Shown here piece after piece: positions 26,817 to 40,696 of a DNA stretch of 64,000 bases. Source of the stretch: Lysobacterales bacterium (GTDB lineage: Bacteria; Pseudomonadota; Gammaproteobacteria; Xanthomonadales; SZUA-36). The stretch covers positions 1 to 64,000 of the forward strand of contig JABDJL010000142.1 in NCBI GenBank assembly GCA_013002505.1. The letters run 5' to 3'. The translations under genes and the position numbers were made by a program. Under the pieces are notes generated by a model, which did no database searches, was not told the DNA's origin, and saw nothing but the letters and a program-made list of their open reading frames with translations. Numbering within the stretch: position 1 is the first letter of the stretch; every line of letters starts with the position of its first letter.

Positions 26817-26860
26817 TGTGACTAATGTCACTGGAAATCCGGGCGCATGACTTCTATGTT
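26817..26860 (+). promoter_or_regulatory. Candidate CRP/Vfr site and promoter ahead of the PspB-like gene
   Basis: TGTGA-N6-TCACT (26817-26832) differs from the CRP consensus core TGTGA-N6-TCACA at one base. It overlaps TGGAAA (26832-26837), which is 17 bases before TATGTT (26855-26860). With a start near 26867 the site would centre at about -42, the class II CRP position. A short inverted repeat CTATG/CATAG (26854-26870) lies over the -10. The site could also serve the divergent Gld-like operon. Confidence 0.45.
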
Positions 26861-26891
26861 AAGTTCATAGGTCAGCAGGAGAAAACACACT

Positions 26892-27131
26892 ATGAGCATG
26901 TGGACAGCCATTGCATTGATCTGCATTGCAGGCATTGCCGGTGAAGCTTACCGCAAAAAGCATGAAAACAAAGGAGAGGTTACGGCCAGCGAGCAACTTG
27001 ACGAACTGAATCACAAGATCGACAAGCTGGACGCCGACTTGCGCCAGCGCGTTGAAACACTGGAGCGGATCGTGACTGACCGCCAGGAAGATCTGAAACG
27101 CCAGTTCGACCACCTCGACAAGGCTTCCTGA
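26892..27131 (+). CDS. Small PspB-like membrane protein with coiled coil
   Basis: A 79-residue protein: one N-terminal transmembrane helix (MWTAIALICIAGIAGEAY), a basic stretch (RKKHENK), then a long amphipathic coiled coil (LDELNHKIDKLDADLRQRVETLERIVTDRQEDLKRQFDHL). The layout and the LRQRVETLERIVTD segment resemble phage-shock protein B (ERIQALESILD in E. coli). PspB works with PspC to sense inner-membrane damage. No pspA or pspC is present here, so PspB-like is a structural comparison and not an ortholog call. AGGAG lies 9 bases before the ATG. Confidence 0.6.
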   Translation: MSMWTAIALICIAGIAGEAYRKKHENKGEVTASEQLDELNHKIDKLDADLRQRVETLERIVTDRQEDLKRQFDHLDKAS

Positions 27132-27142
27132 CCAAAGCCAGC

Positions 27143-27370
27143 GTGACCAAGGGGTCCAGGAACAAGCAGGAAATATTCCTGTCGGTGCTGATGTTGGGCA
27201 TTGGCATCGGCTTTGCCGTGATGGCATTTACCGGGATACCGGCGCTTTTACCTACTGGCGTTTTTTATGCGTGGATCGGCCTTCGCGGGCTGCGAGCCCG
27301 CTTGGCGCAAGCGGCGGACCTGGCCGGCGATACGTCACACGGCGATCCAGCCCGGGCCAGGCTCAGATAA
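27143..27370 (+). CDS. Small two-helix membrane protein, unknown function
   Basis: A 75-residue protein from a GTG start, 11 bases after the PspB-like gene, so likely co-transcribed. It has two hydrophobic segments (FLSVLMLGIGIGFAVMAFTGI and ALLPTGVFYAWIGL) and a basic, Arg-rich C-terminus that should face the cytoplasm. I do not recognise a family. Its last bases overlap the end of the oppositely oriented response regulator gene. The start is uncertain because no clear ribosome binding site precedes it; translational coupling to the upstream gene is possible. Confidence 0.55.
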   Translation: MTKGSRNKQEIFLSVLMLGIGIGFAVMAFTGIPALLPTGVFYAWIGLRGLRARLAQAADLAGDTSHGDPARARLR

Positions 27371-28004
27371 ACCCCAGTTCAAATGCTTTCAGGACCGCCC
27401 GCGTGCGGTCCCGTACGCCCATTTTCGAAAGTATGTTCGAGACGTGATTTTTCACCGTACCCTCAGCCACGCCCAGTGAATTGGCTATTTCCTTGTTACT
27501 GTATCCTCCAGCCATCAGCCTCAGGATCTCGGTTTCACGCTCGGTCAATGGATCGGGCCGGTCCAGGCTCGAAAAATCCGTTTGCATGTTTTCAAGGCCC
27601 CGTTTCAAGCGTTCTGTCACGGCCGGCTTTACGATCGACCCGCCCGTAGCAACGGTTTTGACCGCGTTAACCAGCTCCTCGAGCGACACGTCCTTGAGCA
27701 AGTATCCCTTGGCACCATTCCTGATGCCCGCCAGGACCAGGTCGTCGTCATCAAACGTTGTCAGGATGATCGTCGGAGGCAGCTGTTCGCGTTCCTTGAG
27801 GTGACGAAGCACATCGACACCCGACATTCCGGGCATCCGCATATCCAGCAAGATGACATCAGGGCTTGTCTCAGGCAGCAGTGCGATCGCCTCGGCGCCA
27901 TCATTGGCCTCCGCGATGACCTCGATTTCCTCGGATAAATCGAGCAGGCTGCGAACCCCTTTTCGAACCAGGTTCTGGTCATCGACCAGCATTACCTTGA
28001 TCAT
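27363..28004 (-). CDS. NarL/LuxR-family response regulator (LiaR/DesR type)
   Basis: A 213-residue regulator. The receiver has DD at 8-9, phospho-acceptor Asp54 (VILLDMRMPGMSG), the Thr in ILTTFDDDDLVLAGIRNGAKGYLLKD, and its Lys. The LuxR-type helix-turn-helix is LTERETEILRLMAGGYSNKEIANSLGVAEGTVKNHV. The cognate kinase gene is 58 bases upstream on the same strand. Such pairs often control envelope or membrane-fluidity responses. The targets cannot be read here, though the facing small membrane-protein genes and the divergent HExxH gene are candidates. Confidence 0.92.
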   Translation of the reverse strand: MIKVMLVDDQNLVRKGVRSLLDLSEEIEVIAEANDGAEAIALLPETSPDVILLDMRMPGMSGVDVLRHLKEREQLPPTIILTTFDDDDLVLAGIRNGAKGYLLKDVSLEELVNAVKTVATGGSIVKPAVTERLKRGLENMQTDFSSLDRPDPLTERETEILRLMAGGYSNKEIANSLGVAEGTVKNHVSNILSKMGVRDRTRAVLKAFELGFI

Positions 28005-28062
28005 TTCTTAACTCTCCATTCTCATCTGTTCTGCGAAGCTGACCGTCGCGGGTCTGCCGGCT

Positions 28063-29217
28063 TCAAGCTTCCGCAGGCACCCACGCATGGAGCGTAAACC
28101 CGGCGCCCTTTTGTGATTCTACTTCCAGTTTGCCACCAAGTTGAGTCAGGCGTTCCTGCATTCCGCGCAAACCGTTGCCCGCCTGGACCCGGCTCACGCC
28201 GCGCCCATCGTCCCTGGCGCTCATGGCAACACCATCGCGGGACATGGAAAGCCGTATCCACAGGTTGCTGGCGTTGGCATGCCGCACGCTGTTAGTGATG
28301 ATTTCCTGTACGCACCGTAACAGGATGTGCGCCTGGTGCGGGTCGATCATGATCAGGTCGGACGGCAGATCGAGATGAATGCGCGGTTCCGGGACGCCTT
28401 CTACCAGGGTCTTGAGCGCCCTGCCGAGGTCCACCTGGTCACCACGGCGCATGTCACTGACCACCTCGCGCACATCTGCCAACAACATCTTGGCCAGTGA
28501 CCTGGCCTGCTGCACATGCTCCAGCACCTTGCCGTCAACCAGGTGGGTAACGACTTCGAGATTCAGGGTCAGGGCTGTCAGGTGGTGGCCCACGAGGTCG
28601 TGCAGTTCCCGGGCGATCCTGAGGCGCTCTGCCATCCGGGTGTTTTCGGTCAACAGCGCCTGGGTGGCGCGCAACTCGGAATTCATTTTGCGCAACTGGT
28701 CGCGCGCATCGTTCTGCCGCAGGGTGGCCACGGAGCCGACAAAAACGAACAGGGATATGCCCAGGAACACACCGGCGGTCAGCGCAGCATCGGTGAATTC
28801 GATGGTTGGAATCCGGCTGACGATCCATGCCAGCAGCACGTTCTGGAAAATGAGCCACGCACTGGCGAGCACCGGTTCCACCGCCCACGGCAACAACCCG
28901 GCCACGATCAACAGCAATATACCTCCGAGTGCCGACTCGCTGGCGGCGCTGATCGCCAGCGCGCTGCCGGACAGCAGCAACAGGTAAACCAGGCGCATCG
29001 GCACGGCATCGGAGCGTGCAAGGTGCCGGGCCAGTTGCCAGTAAATAAGCCCGAAGAATAACTGCAACAGCCACCAGGCGGTGTACTGGACCTCGGGCAA
29101 CGGCGTTTCACGCAGGAATGGAATGAAAAACAGCGGAATGGTGGTGCAAAACCACGTGAACATGCCTGCGTGTCGCATCAGGTCCAACGGTCGGTATTTA
29201 CCATCGAAAAGCTTCAT
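28063..29217 (-). CDS. HisKA_3-type sensor histidine kinase (LiaS/DesK type)
   Basis: A 384-residue kinase. The N-terminal half has about six transmembrane helices with almost no loops, so the sensor is intramembrane, as in DesK/LiaS. The HisKA_3 dimerisation motif RIARELHDLVGHHLTALTL holds the phospho-acceptor His. The HATPase domain has the N box EIITNSVRHANA and G box DDGRGV. The open frame continues upstream to 29355, but MKLFDGKYRPLDL at 29217 is the most sensible start; no strong ribosome binding site marks it. It forms an operon with the LuxR-type regulator and is divergent from the HExxH gene. Confidence 0.88.
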   Translation of the reverse strand: MKLFDGKYRPLDLMRHAGMFTWFCTTIPLFFIPFLRETPLPEVQYTAWWLLQLFFGLIYWQLARHLARSDAVPMRLVYLLLLSGSALAISAASESALGGILLLIVAGLLPWAVEPVLASAWLIFQNVLLAWIVSRIPTIEFTDAALTAGVFLGISLFVFVGSVATLRQNDARDQLRKMNSELRATQALLTENTRMAERLRIARELHDLVGHHLTALTLNLEVVTHLVDGKVLEHVQQARSLAKMLLADVREVVSDMRRGDQVDLGRALKTLVEGVPEPRIHLDLPSDLIMIDPHQAHILLRCVQEIITNSVRHANASNLWIRLSMSRDGVAMSARDDGRGVSRVQAGNGLRGMQERLTQLGGKLEVESQKGAGFTLHAWVPAEA

Positions 29218-29297
29218 GAATGCATGCTTGACTTGCGGCTGTCTCCGGCAGGGGGATAATAGCCCATCCTGGACCTGATCCCGCAGTCGGCAGTGGC

Positions 29298-29855
29298 ATG
29301 AATAATACAGACAATATGACCCGATCGATGCCCGTAATGGGCAAAGTCGCCCCACCGGATGTTCTCAGAATGAGCCATGACTGTTGCGCAGATGTGATTG
29401 AACTGCTGTCTGCACTGGGCATGCACTTTGTGCGCCTCGAAGGGCAGACGAGAATTCCGGGGAGCTACTGGGGCGATGAAGAAGCAGGCCTGATCGGTAA
29501 CCGGTTGCTGGCCCGTGACGACACGCCGGTGCATTCGGTATTGCATGAAGCTTGCCATTACCTGTGCATGGATAGCGGCCGCCGTGAATTCCTGCACACC
29601 AACGCAGGGGGGGATTACGACGAGGAAAATGCAGTCTGTTATCTCCAGGTACTGCTTTCAGACAAGATTGAAGTGATGGGCCGCGAGCGCATGTTCGCCG
29701 ACATGGATCGTTGGGGCTACAGTTTCCGGCTCGGCTCGGCAAAACGGTGGTTCGAGCACGATGCTGCGGACGCAAGGCAATGGCTGGTCGGGCGTGGCCT
29801 CGTGGCCAAAGATGGCCGCTTGAATCTGCCGCACGCTCATGGCGCAGGTGTATGA
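29298..29855 (+). CDS. HExxH-motif (zincin-like) conserved hypothetical protein
   Basis: A 185-residue protein without a signal peptide or membrane segment. HSVLHEACHYLCMD contains His83-Glu84-x-x-His87, a metalloprotease-type zinc motif, and DYDEENAVCYLQ about 20 residues later could supply a third acidic ligand (Glu109/Glu110), as in gluzincins. The C-terminal part (RMFADMDRWGYSFRLGSAKRWF) is helical. I do not recognise a named family, so peptidase activity is inferred from the motif alone. Its last codons overlap the start of the acetyltransferase gene (ATGA), so the two are coupled. Confidence 0.65.
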   Translation: MNNTDNMTRSMPVMGKVAPPDVLRMSHDCCADVIELLSALGMHFVRLEGQTRIPGSYWGDEEAGLIGNRLLARDDTPVHSVLHEACHYLCMDSGRREFLHTNAGGDYDEENAVCYLQVLLSDKIEVMGRERMFADMDRWGYSFRLGSAKRWFEHDAADARQWLVGRGLVAKDGRLNLPHAHGAGV

Positions 29856-30412
29856 GCATTTCACTGAACGCCAGGACACTGCGCACCGGGCGGCTGCTTT
29901 TGCGTGCAATGCGCCTCGAAGATGCCGCGGACTTCCACGCGATTTATTCCGATCCCGAGACCATGAAGTACTGGTCGGACAAACCTGCACTTGACATCGA
30001 AGAATCCGAAAAGCGGGTTCGCGAAGACGTTGAAGCCATGGCCAAGGGAAAAATGCTGTTCTGGTCAGTCTGTTTTGGCGAGGAGGTGATCGGAAAATGT
30101 GTTTTGTTCCAGTTCAGCCTCCGCAACAAGCGAGCGGAGCTCGGTTACGTCCTGCGCAGATCATTCTGGGGCCAGGGCTTGATGAGCGAGGCCCTGGCCG
30201 AGGTCATTCGGCATGCATTCGAGGACCTGGAACTGCATCGCCTTGAAGCCGATACCGACCCAAAGAACCTGGCAAGCCTCAGGCTTCTGGGCAAGCTGGG
30301 CTTTGAAAAGGAGGGCCTGTTTCGCGACCGCTGGTTCGTTTACGACCAGTGGCAGGACAGCGTTATGCTGGGATTGATCAAGCCTTGCTGGGAGCGGGGC
30401 CGGCAGGACTGA
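29852..30412 (+). CDS. GNAT acetyltransferase, RimJ/RimL-like
   Basis: A 186-residue GNAT protein of the RimJ type. It begins LRTGRLLLRAMRLEDAADFHAIYSD and has the acetyl-CoA loop LRRSFWGQGLMSEAL and the closing ELHRLEADTDPKNLASLRLLGKLGF, both characteristic of the subfamily. The frame opens upstream of ATG 29852, but that part lies across the HExxH gene in another frame. The ATGA overlap with that gene decides the start. The substrate, protein N-terminus or small molecule, is unknown. Confidence 0.88.
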   Translation: MSISLNARTLRTGRLLLRAMRLEDAADFHAIYSDPETMKYWSDKPALDIEESEKRVREDVEAMAKGKMLFWSVCFGEEVIGKCVLFQFSLRNKRAELGYVLRRSFWGQGLMSEALAEVIRHAFEDLELHRLEADTDPKNLASLRLLGKLGFEKEGLFRDRWFVYDQWQDSVMLGLIKPCWERGRQD

Positions 30413-30413
30413 T

Positions 30414-30851
30414 TCAGCCAATTATCGGGCTCAGCCAGCCTCGTTGCCAGGCCAGCGCCACTGCCAGTATCACGGCCGTGGGCAACAACCATGGCAGGTG
30501 GCTTCGCGTTTTTCGCACGGCCTCTTCAGTAAGCACCCGTTGCGGACGCAGACCGGGCGCCTGTAGCAGAAACCGGCAGTTCGCCACGCTGATTTCATCG
30601 CCACTGTTCAACGATGCTTTTTGCACGGCCACACCATTGACCCGGGTCCCGGACCCGGACTCCAGGTCCGTCAGCAATACATCACCCTGCTCAGATACAA
30701 GCAGCTCGCAGTGCCGGGGAGAGACGGCATCATTGGCAATCCGCACATTGCAATCATCTGCACGGCCAATCAGCAGGCGGTCCACCAGTTCGTAAACCTC
30801 GTTGGCCGTCGCTCCGGAAGTGCCCTTGATACGGTACTTCGCCATCTGCAT
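30414..30851 (-). CDS. Tail-anchored FHA-domain protein
   Basis: A 145-residue protein. Residues 1-100 form an FHA phosphothreonine-binding domain with the conserved LLIGRADDCNVRI, VSPRHCELL and SGTRVNG motifs. After a basic linker, a C-terminal hydrophobic helix (LPWLLPTAVILAVALAW) should anchor it in the inner membrane with FHA in the cytoplasm. AGGGG 5 bases ahead of the ATG at 30851 fixes the start; the longer frame runs into ispF. It is the last gene of the pyrG-ispF run. The FHA domain implies a Thr-kinase partner, but none is encoded in the window. Confidence 0.85.
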   Translation of the reverse strand: MQMAKYRIKGTSGATANEVYELVDRLLIGRADDCNVRIANDAVSPRHCELLVSEQGDVLLTDLESGSGTRVNGVAVQKASLNSGDEISVANCRFLLQAPGLRPQRVLTEEAVRKTRSHLPWLLPTAVILAVALAWQRGWLSPIIG

Positions 30852-30867
30852 CGGCACCCCTGGATGC

Positions 30868-31362
30868 TCAGGCGTCGCCAATGGAGGCAATGGCCATAGC
30901 TGCGATACCTTCGCCACGGCCACAAAAACCGAGGCCCTCGGTGGTCGTTGCCTTGACCGAAACCGCTTCACCCGGGATCCCCAGGTCATCAGCGAGCCTG
31001 GCACGCATGCCGGCAATATGCGGCGCGAGCCGTGGCGTCTCGCAAATCAGCGTGACATCCACGTTGTTGACCTCCCAGCCCTGCGCCTTCAACAAACCAC
31101 TGACGAGGCGCAATAATTTGCGGCTGTCCGCCCCCTTCCACCGTGGGTCGGAAGGTGGGAAGTGGTGCCCGATATCACCCAGCCCGGCGGCGCCCAGCAA
31201 GGCATCGCACAGGGCGTGAATGCCGACATCACCATCAGAATGCGCCCGCAAGCCCGCGGAATGCGGAATTTCCACGCCGCAAAGGACCACGTGGTCCCCT
31301 GCGCCAAAGGCGTGGACATCAAAGCCCTGTCCAACCCTGAATGAAAGTTTGTCCCTGGTCAT
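30868..31362 (-). CDS. ispF: 2-C-methyl-D-erythritol 2,4-cyclodiphosphate synthase
   Basis: A 164-residue enzyme of the MEP isoprenoid pathway, trimeric, converting CDP-ME-2-phosphate to ME-cPP. The metal-binding motif FDVHAF near the N-terminus, [21 protein letters not shown] and [11 protein letters not shown] are all present, as is the ending [20 protein letters not shown]. Length fits the family (about 160). The ATG overlaps the ispD stop by four bases, the common ispDF coupling. Confidence 0.97.
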   Translation of the reverse strand: MTRDKLSFRVGQGFDVHAFGAGDHVVLCGVEIPHSAGLRAHSDGDVGIHALCDALLGAAGLGDIGHHFPPSDPRWKGADSRKLLRLVSGLLKAQGWEVNNVDVTLICETPRLAPHIAGMRARLADDLGIPGEAVSVKATTTEGLGFCGRGEGIAAMAIASIGDA

Positions 31363-32072
31363 ATCCTGGATTCCGGGTTCCTGCGGGCAGCAAGGACGGC
31401 CTCGGCCAGCGCGACATCGGCCGGCCAGGTGATCTTGATGTTATGCGACGAACCCCTGACCAGGCGCGGGCGGGCGCCGGCCAGTTGCATGGCAGAGGCC
31501 TCATCGGTTGGCTGCCGTTCTGAATTCAACATGTGCCGCAAGGCGCCGGCAAGGCGATCGGCCTGGAACAACTGCGGCGTCTGCGCGGCCCAAAGACCGT
31601 CCCGGTCAACATCAGAGCGGATCAAACCGCATTGATCGGCACGCTTTAGCGTATCGCTGACCGGTATCGCCAGGATGGCGCCGTCTTCGTGGTCGTTAGC
31701 CACCCTGGTCAATTCAATCACCTGCTCGGCTTCGATGCAGGGCCTTGCCCCGTCGTGGACCATGACCCAGGAAGTTTCAGGATCGGCCTGGCGGATAGCG
31801 TCGAGCCCTTTCAGCACTGACTCTGCGCGGGTTTCGCCTCCTTCCGTTGTAGCAATCCTGCCGTGCCGCGACCCGATCAGCACTTCGAAATCCGCATCAT
31901 CCGTGGCCAGCACAACGGTGATGCCTCGCAGACCCGGCACCTGGCGCAAAGCGTCGATGGAGTAAGCCAGTACGGGCTTGCCCATCAGCGGTACATATTG
32001 CTTGGGCAGAGCGCCGCCAAAACGCTGGGCTTTACCTGCCGCAACGATCAGCGCATGGAAGCTGACTGACAC
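31359..32072 (-). CDS. ispD: 2-C-methyl-D-erythritol 4-phosphate cytidylyltransferase
   Basis: A 237-residue nucleotidyltransferase of the MEP pathway, making CDP-ME from MEP and CTP. The N-terminal CTP-binding loop [20 protein letters not shown] is intact, as are [11 protein letters not shown] and the C-terminal [20 protein letters not shown]. It directly abuts ftsB (stop codon immediately before ispD ATG) and overlaps ispF. Confidence 0.97.
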   Translation of the reverse strand: MSVSFHALIVAAGKAQRFGGALPKQYVPLMGKPVLAYSIDALRQVPGLRGITVVLATDDADFEVLIGSRHGRIATTEGGETRAESVLKGLDAIRQADPETSWVMVHDGARPCIEAEQVIELTRVANDHEDGAILAIPVSDTLKRADQCGLIRSDVDRDGLWAAQTPQLFQADRLAGALRHMLNSERQPTDEASAMQLAGARPRLVRGSSHNIKITWPADVALAEAVLAARRNPESRI

Positions 32073-36238
<4,166 letters not shown>

Positions 36239-36451
36239 CTACCGGAGCCGCGACTGGCGTGTCTGGATTTTTTGCAAAGGTGCTTGCAGTCCATCGCAAT
36301 TCCGCGAAAAAACGGGCGCTGCTGGTTTACGCATTCCGCGTTAAGGAAACCCTGAGTTGAAATTTACCGGTTTTAGGCGACGGTCCATGCACTGTGGGTG
36401 TAGAATCTGCTGCGGCGAACGCCCCCAAATCCTGATCTTTTCCGGAGACTC

Positions 36452-38335
36452 ATGAGCAGCCAATACCAGGCCCGGGATATTGAAGTCCTATCCGGCCTTG
36501 AGCCGGTGCAACGCCGCCCCGGCATGTACACCGATACCTCGAGACCCAACCACCTGGTCCAGGAAGTGGTCGATAACAGCGTCGACGAGGCACTGGCCAA
36601 TCATTGCAAAAGCATATCCGTGACGCTGCACGAGGATGGCTCAGTCGAAGTCACCGACGACGGCCGCGGCATGCCGGTGGACCTCCACCCTGAGCACCAG
36701 ATTCCCGGTGTCGAGCTGATCCTGACGCGCCTGCATGCCGGTGGCAAATTCGACGACAAGAACTACCAGTATTCGGGCGGACTTCACGGTGTTGGCGTTT
36801 CAGTGGTCAATGCGCTGTCCACCGACCTGGAAGTCTGGATCAAGCGCGACGGCAAGGAACACCACATGACATTCAGGGATGGTGACAAGGCCTCGGAGCT
36901 GGAAACCGTCAGTACGGTCGGCCGCCGGAACACCGGCACGCGGCTGCGATTCTGGCCTGACCCGAAGTATTTCGACTCGCCCAGGATTTCCGTCAATCGC
37001 CTGCGCCACTTGTTACGGGCCAAGGCGGTGCTGTGCCCCGGGCTGGAAGTCAAACTGATCCATGCCAAGTCCGGTGAAACCGAAACCTGGCAATTTGAAC
37101 AGGGCCTGGCCGAGTACCTCTGCTCCGAACTGGAGGACGAGGTCCGTCTGCCGGAACAGCCATTTACCGGTGAAATGAAGGGCACCGATTCAGAGGTCAA
37201 CTGGGCCCTTTGCTGGCTGCCCGGTGGTAATACCCTGCAGGAAAGTTATGTCAACCTGATCCCGACATCGCAGGGTGGAACCCACGTCAACGGCCTGCGT
37301 ACCGGCCTCGTGGAAGCCTTGCGCGAATTCTGCGAGTTACACAACCTGCTGCCGCGCGGTGTGCGGCTCGCACCCGACGATATCTGGGACCGCATCGGCT
37401 TTATTCTCTCGGTGCGTCTTGGCGATCCGCAATTCAGTGGTCAGACCAAGGAACGCCTGTCTTCAAGGTCTGCCGCGACTTTCGTTTCCGGGGTCGTCAA
37501 GGATGCCTTCAGCCTGTGGCTGAACCAGCACGTCAATGACGGTGAGGAAATCGCGGCACTGGCCATTGCCAATGCGCATCGTCGCATGAAAAAGAGCCGC
37601 AAGGTGGCCCGCAAGAAGGTCACGTCCGGTCCGGCGCTGCCGGGCAAGCTGGCCGATTGCAGCAGCCAGGACCTCGCGATGACAGAACTGTTCCTGGTCG
37701 AGGGTGATTCAGCCGGCGGCAGCGCCAAGCAGGCGCGCAATCGCGAATACCAGGCCATCCTTCCGCTGCGCGGCAAGATACTGAACACCTGGGAGGTGGA
37801 ATCCGACGCGGTGCTTTCCAACCAGGAAGTGCACGATATTTCGATTGCCATTGGCGTGGACCCGGGTTCGGACAAAATTTCGGACCTGCGCTACGGCAAA
37901 GTCATTATCCTTGCAGACGCCGATTCCGATGGATTGCACATTGCCACCCTGCTGGCCGCGCTGTTCATGAAGCACTTCCGGCCGCTGGTGGAGACCGGTC
38001 ACATCTTCGTTGCCATGCCGCCGCTGTACCGGATTGATGTCGGCAAGGAAACTTTCTATGCCCTGGATGCGGACGAGCGCGCAGGCGTGATGGAACGCAT
38101 TGCTGCGGAAAAGAAAAAGGGCAAGGTTACCGAAACACGTTTCAAGGGGCTGGGCGAAATGAACCCTCTCCAGCTGCGTGAGAGCACCATTGATCCGGAC
38201 ACCCGGCGCCTGGTGCAGCTGACGATCGAGAATGAATCGGCAACGTGCAAGACCATGGACATGCTGCTGGCCAAGAAGCGCGCTGCAGACCGTAAGAAGT
38301 GGCTCGAAACAAAGGGCGACCTGGCAACAATTTAG
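36452..38335 (+). CDS. parE: DNA topoisomerase IV subunit B
   Basis: A 627-residue GHKL-type ATPase subunit of topoisomerase [21 protein letters not shown] opens the ATPase domain. The Bergerat fold has [19 protein letters not shown] and [14 protein letters not shown], and the TOPRIM domain has [15 protein letters not shown] and [18 protein letters not shown] and the absence of a GyrB-type insert near residue 560 favour ParE over GyrB (E. coli ParE 630 residues). CCGGAGA lies just ahead of the ATG. parC follows 71 bases later. Confidence 0.95.
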   Translation: MSSQYQARDIEVLSGLEPVQRRPGMYTDTSRPNHLVQEVVDNSVDEALANHCKSISVTLHEDGSVEVTDDGRGMPVDLHPEHQIPGVELILTRLHAGGKFDDKNYQYSGGLHGVGVSVVNALSTDLEVWIKRDGKEHHMTFRDGDKASELETVSTVGRRNTGTRLRFWPDPKYFDSPRISVNRLRHLLRAKAVLCPGLEVKLIHAKSGETETWQFEQGLAEYLCSELEDEVRLPEQPFTGEMKGTDSEVNWALCWLPGGNTLQESYVNLIPTSQGGTHVNGLRTGLVEALREFCELHNLLPRGVRLAPDDIWDRIGFILSVRLGDPQFSGQTKERLSSRSAATFVSGVVKDAFSLWLNQHVNDGEEIAALAIANAHRRMKKSRKVARKKVTSGPALPGKLADCSSQDLAMTELFLVEGDSAGGSAKQARNREYQAILPLRGKILNTWEVESDAVLSNQEVHDISIAIGVDPGSDKISDLRYGKVIILADADSDGLHIATLLAALFMKHFRPLVETGHIFVAMPPLYRIDVGKETFYALDADERAGVMERIAAEKKKGKVTETRFKGLGEMNPLQLRESTIDPDTRRLVQLTIENESATCKTMDMLLAKKRAADRKKWLETKGDLATI

Positions 38336-38406
38336 TTCCGGGCGACTTCCGGGCCTCGGATTGCACGCGTCAAGGAGCTGCTGCACTAAACGAAAGACTC
38401 AAACAT

Positions 38407-40665
38407 ATGACTGAAATTACGCAAAGTTTTTCCGATTTTGAAAAAGTGCCACTGGGCGATTATGCCGAGAAGGCCTACCTCGATTACTCGATGTACGTGG
38501 TGCTGGACAGGGCATTGCCACACATCGGCGATGGCCTGAAACCGGTACAGCGCCGCATCGTCTACGCGATGAGCGAACTGGGCCTGAGTGCCGCTTCCAA
38601 GCACAAGAAATCGGCACGCACCGTGGGTGATGTGCTGGGCAAGTATCACCCGCACGGAGATTCGGCGTGCTATGAGGCCATGGTGCTGATGGCCCAGCCA
38701 TTTTCCTATCGCTATCCGTTGATTGACGGCCAGGGCAACTTCGGCTCGCCCGATGATCCCAAGTCGTTTGCGGCCATGCGTTATACCGAATCAAGACTGG
38801 CGCCCTACGCCAGGACGCTGCTCTCGGAACTGGCCATGGGCACCGTTGAGTGGCAGCCGAACTTTGACGGCACACTCAATGAACCCACCATGCTGCCGGC
38901 CCGCTTACCCAATGTTCTGCTCAACGGCAGCACAGGCATCGCGGTCGGTATGGCCACTGATATACCGCCACACAATCTCAGGGAGGTGGTCAGCGCCTGC
39001 ATTCGACTGCTGGAACAGCCGAGCGCCACTGTTTCTGACCTGTGTGAGCACGTGCTGGGGCCGGACTACCCAACTGCTGCCGAGATCATCACACCCCGTG
39101 AAGAGTTGTTGAAGCTTTACGAGACCGGCCACGGCTCGGTCAAGATGCGTGCCGTGTGGGAAAAGGAAAGCAGCGATATCGTGGTAACGGCGCTGCCCCA
39201 CCAGGTATCACCAGCCAAGGTGCTCGAGCAGATCGCCGCACAGATGAGGGCCAAGAAACTGCCTATGGTCGAAGACCTGCGCGATGAGTCTGACCACGAG
39301 AACCCCACGCGACTGGTCATCGTGCCGCGCTCGAACCGGGTTGATATTGAACAATTGATGAACCATTTGTTTGCGACCACCGACCTGGAACGCAATTACC
39401 GGGCGAATTTCAATATCATCGGCAACAACGGCAAACCGCAGGTCCTGAACCTGCGCAGCCTGCTGAAACAGTGGCTGGACTTTCGCCTCGCGATTGTCAC
39501 GCGACGCCTCGAGCACCGCCTGGACCAGGTCGTGGACCGGCTGCACATTCTCGAAGGCTTGTTGGTGGCATACCTGAACATTGACGAGGTGATTGCCATC
39601 ATCCGTAACGAGGAGACGCCCAAGGCGGCGTTGATGAAACGCTTCGAGCTGACCGGCACGCAGGCCGAGGCCATCCTCGAACTGAAACTGCGCAACCTGG
39701 CCCGTCTCGAAGAAATGAAAATCAAGGGCGAACAGGAGGAACTGGAAGAAGAGCGTCAATCGCTGGAAAAACTGCTCGGGTCGAAAAATCGACTGAAGAC
39801 CCTGGTCAAGAAAGAGTTGGTCGCGGATGCCGAAAAATATGGTGACGAGCGGCGTTCCAAGCTCACCCAGCGCGACGCCGCGCAGGCGCTCAAGGAAGAG
39901 GACCTCGTTCCGTCAGAACCGGTCACGATCGTTCTTTCAAAGTCCGGCTGGGTGCGGGCGGCCAAGGGTTACGACATCGACCCTGAAAGCCTCAACTTCA
40001 AGGCCGGCGACGAGTTTCAGTCCGCGGCCAGGGGCCGCAGCAACCAGTTCGCCGTTTTTCTGGATTCCAGTGGCCGTAGTTATGCCCTGCCGGCCCATTC
40101 GCTGCCATCAGCCCGCAGTCTTGGCGAACCGCTGACCAGCCGCTTCAATACGCCCGACGGTGCGCGATTCCTGCACGCGGTGTGCGGAGAATCGCAGCAG
40201 AAACTGGTGCTCGCCAGTTCGTTCGGCTACGGCTTCGTGACGCTGACCGAGAACCTGCACAGCCGGATGAAAGCGGGCAAGGCCATGATTTCGATCCCCA
40301 ACGGAGCAGAACCGGTGGCGCCTGCTGTATTAAGTCACGAGGAAGCCACTACAGTGGTGTGTGCCACTTCCGACGGGTATTTGCTGGCCTTTCCGCTTTC
40401 GGAACTGCCTGAGCTGGCCAAGGGCAAGGGCAACAAGCTGATCAACATTCCCCCCAAGCGCCTGAAAGCAGGTGATGAGCACATGGTCGGACTGGTGGTT
40501 AAGTCAGCGAGTGAAGAAATCCTGGTCTGGGCGGGACAGCGTTATCTCAGGATGAGCGACAAGGACCTGGAACACTACAGCGGTGAGCGCGCCAAGCGCG
40601 GCCGTAAACTTCCACGTGGATTTCAGCGTGTGACCCGCATCGAGATGGCGCCGACCGAAAACTGA
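38407..40665 (+). CDS. parC: DNA topoisomerase IV subunit A
   Basis: A 752-residue subunit with the active-site Tyr in the family position (ALNMRYTE equivalent here: [14 protein letters not shown]). [20 protein letters not shown] and the quinolone-determining region [12 protein letters not shown], with a Ser at the usual resistance position, are present. The C-terminal domain has degenerate beta-pinwheel blades, as in ParC and unlike the six-blade GyrA. The frame opens at 38299, but ATG 38407 ([20 protein letters not shown]) matches the ParC N-terminus. With parE it decatenates daughter chromosomes. Confidence 0.96.
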   Translation: MTEITQSFSDFEKVPLGDYAEKAYLDYSMYVVLDRALPHIGDGLKPVQRRIVYAMSELGLSAASKHKKSARTVGDVLGKYHPHGDSACYEAMVLMAQPFSYRYPLIDGQGNFGSPDDPKSFAAMRYTESRLAPYARTLLSELAMGTVEWQPNFDGTLNEPTMLPARLPNVLLNGSTGIAVGMATDIPPHNLREVVSACIRLLEQPSATVSDLCEHVLGPDYPTAAEIITPREELLKLYETGHGSVKMRAVWEKESSDIVVTALPHQVSPAKVLEQIAAQMRAKKLPMVEDLRDESDHENPTRLVIVPRSNRVDIEQLMNHLFATTDLERNYRANFNIIGNNGKPQVLNLRSLLKQWLDFRLAIVTRRLEHRLDQVVDRLHILEGLLVAYLNIDEVIAIIRNEETPKAALMKRFELTGTQAEAILELKLRNLARLEEMKIKGEQEELEEERQSLEKLLGSKNRLKTLVKKELVADAEKYGDERRSKLTQRDAAQALKEEDLVPSEPVTIVLSKSGWVRAAKGYDIDPESLNFKAGDEFQSAARGRSNQFAVFLDSSGRSYALPAHSLPSARSLGEPLTSRFNTPDGARFLHAVCGESQQKLVLASSFGYGFVTLTENLHSRMKAGKAMISIPNGAEPVAPAVLSHEEATTVVCATSDGYLLAFPLSELPELAKGKGNKLINIPPKRLKAGDEHMVGLVVKSASEEILVWAGQRYLRMSDKDLEHYSGERAKRGRKLPRGFQRVTRIEMAPTEN

Positions 40666-40696
40666 GCGCGGCGTGGCTGGTGTTCAAACCAGGCCA

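Noticed and set aside
26832-26847. TGGAAATCCGGGCGCA as a sigma-54 promoter for the PspB-like gene
   Set aside because: Only the GG and GC dinucleotides fit; CAC at -24 and TT at -12 are missing. A sigma-70-like pair overlaps the same place.
40677-40692. CTGGT/ACCAG hairpin as terminator between parC and the TMTC-like gene
   Set aside because: The stem is only five pairs and no T-run follows on either strand.
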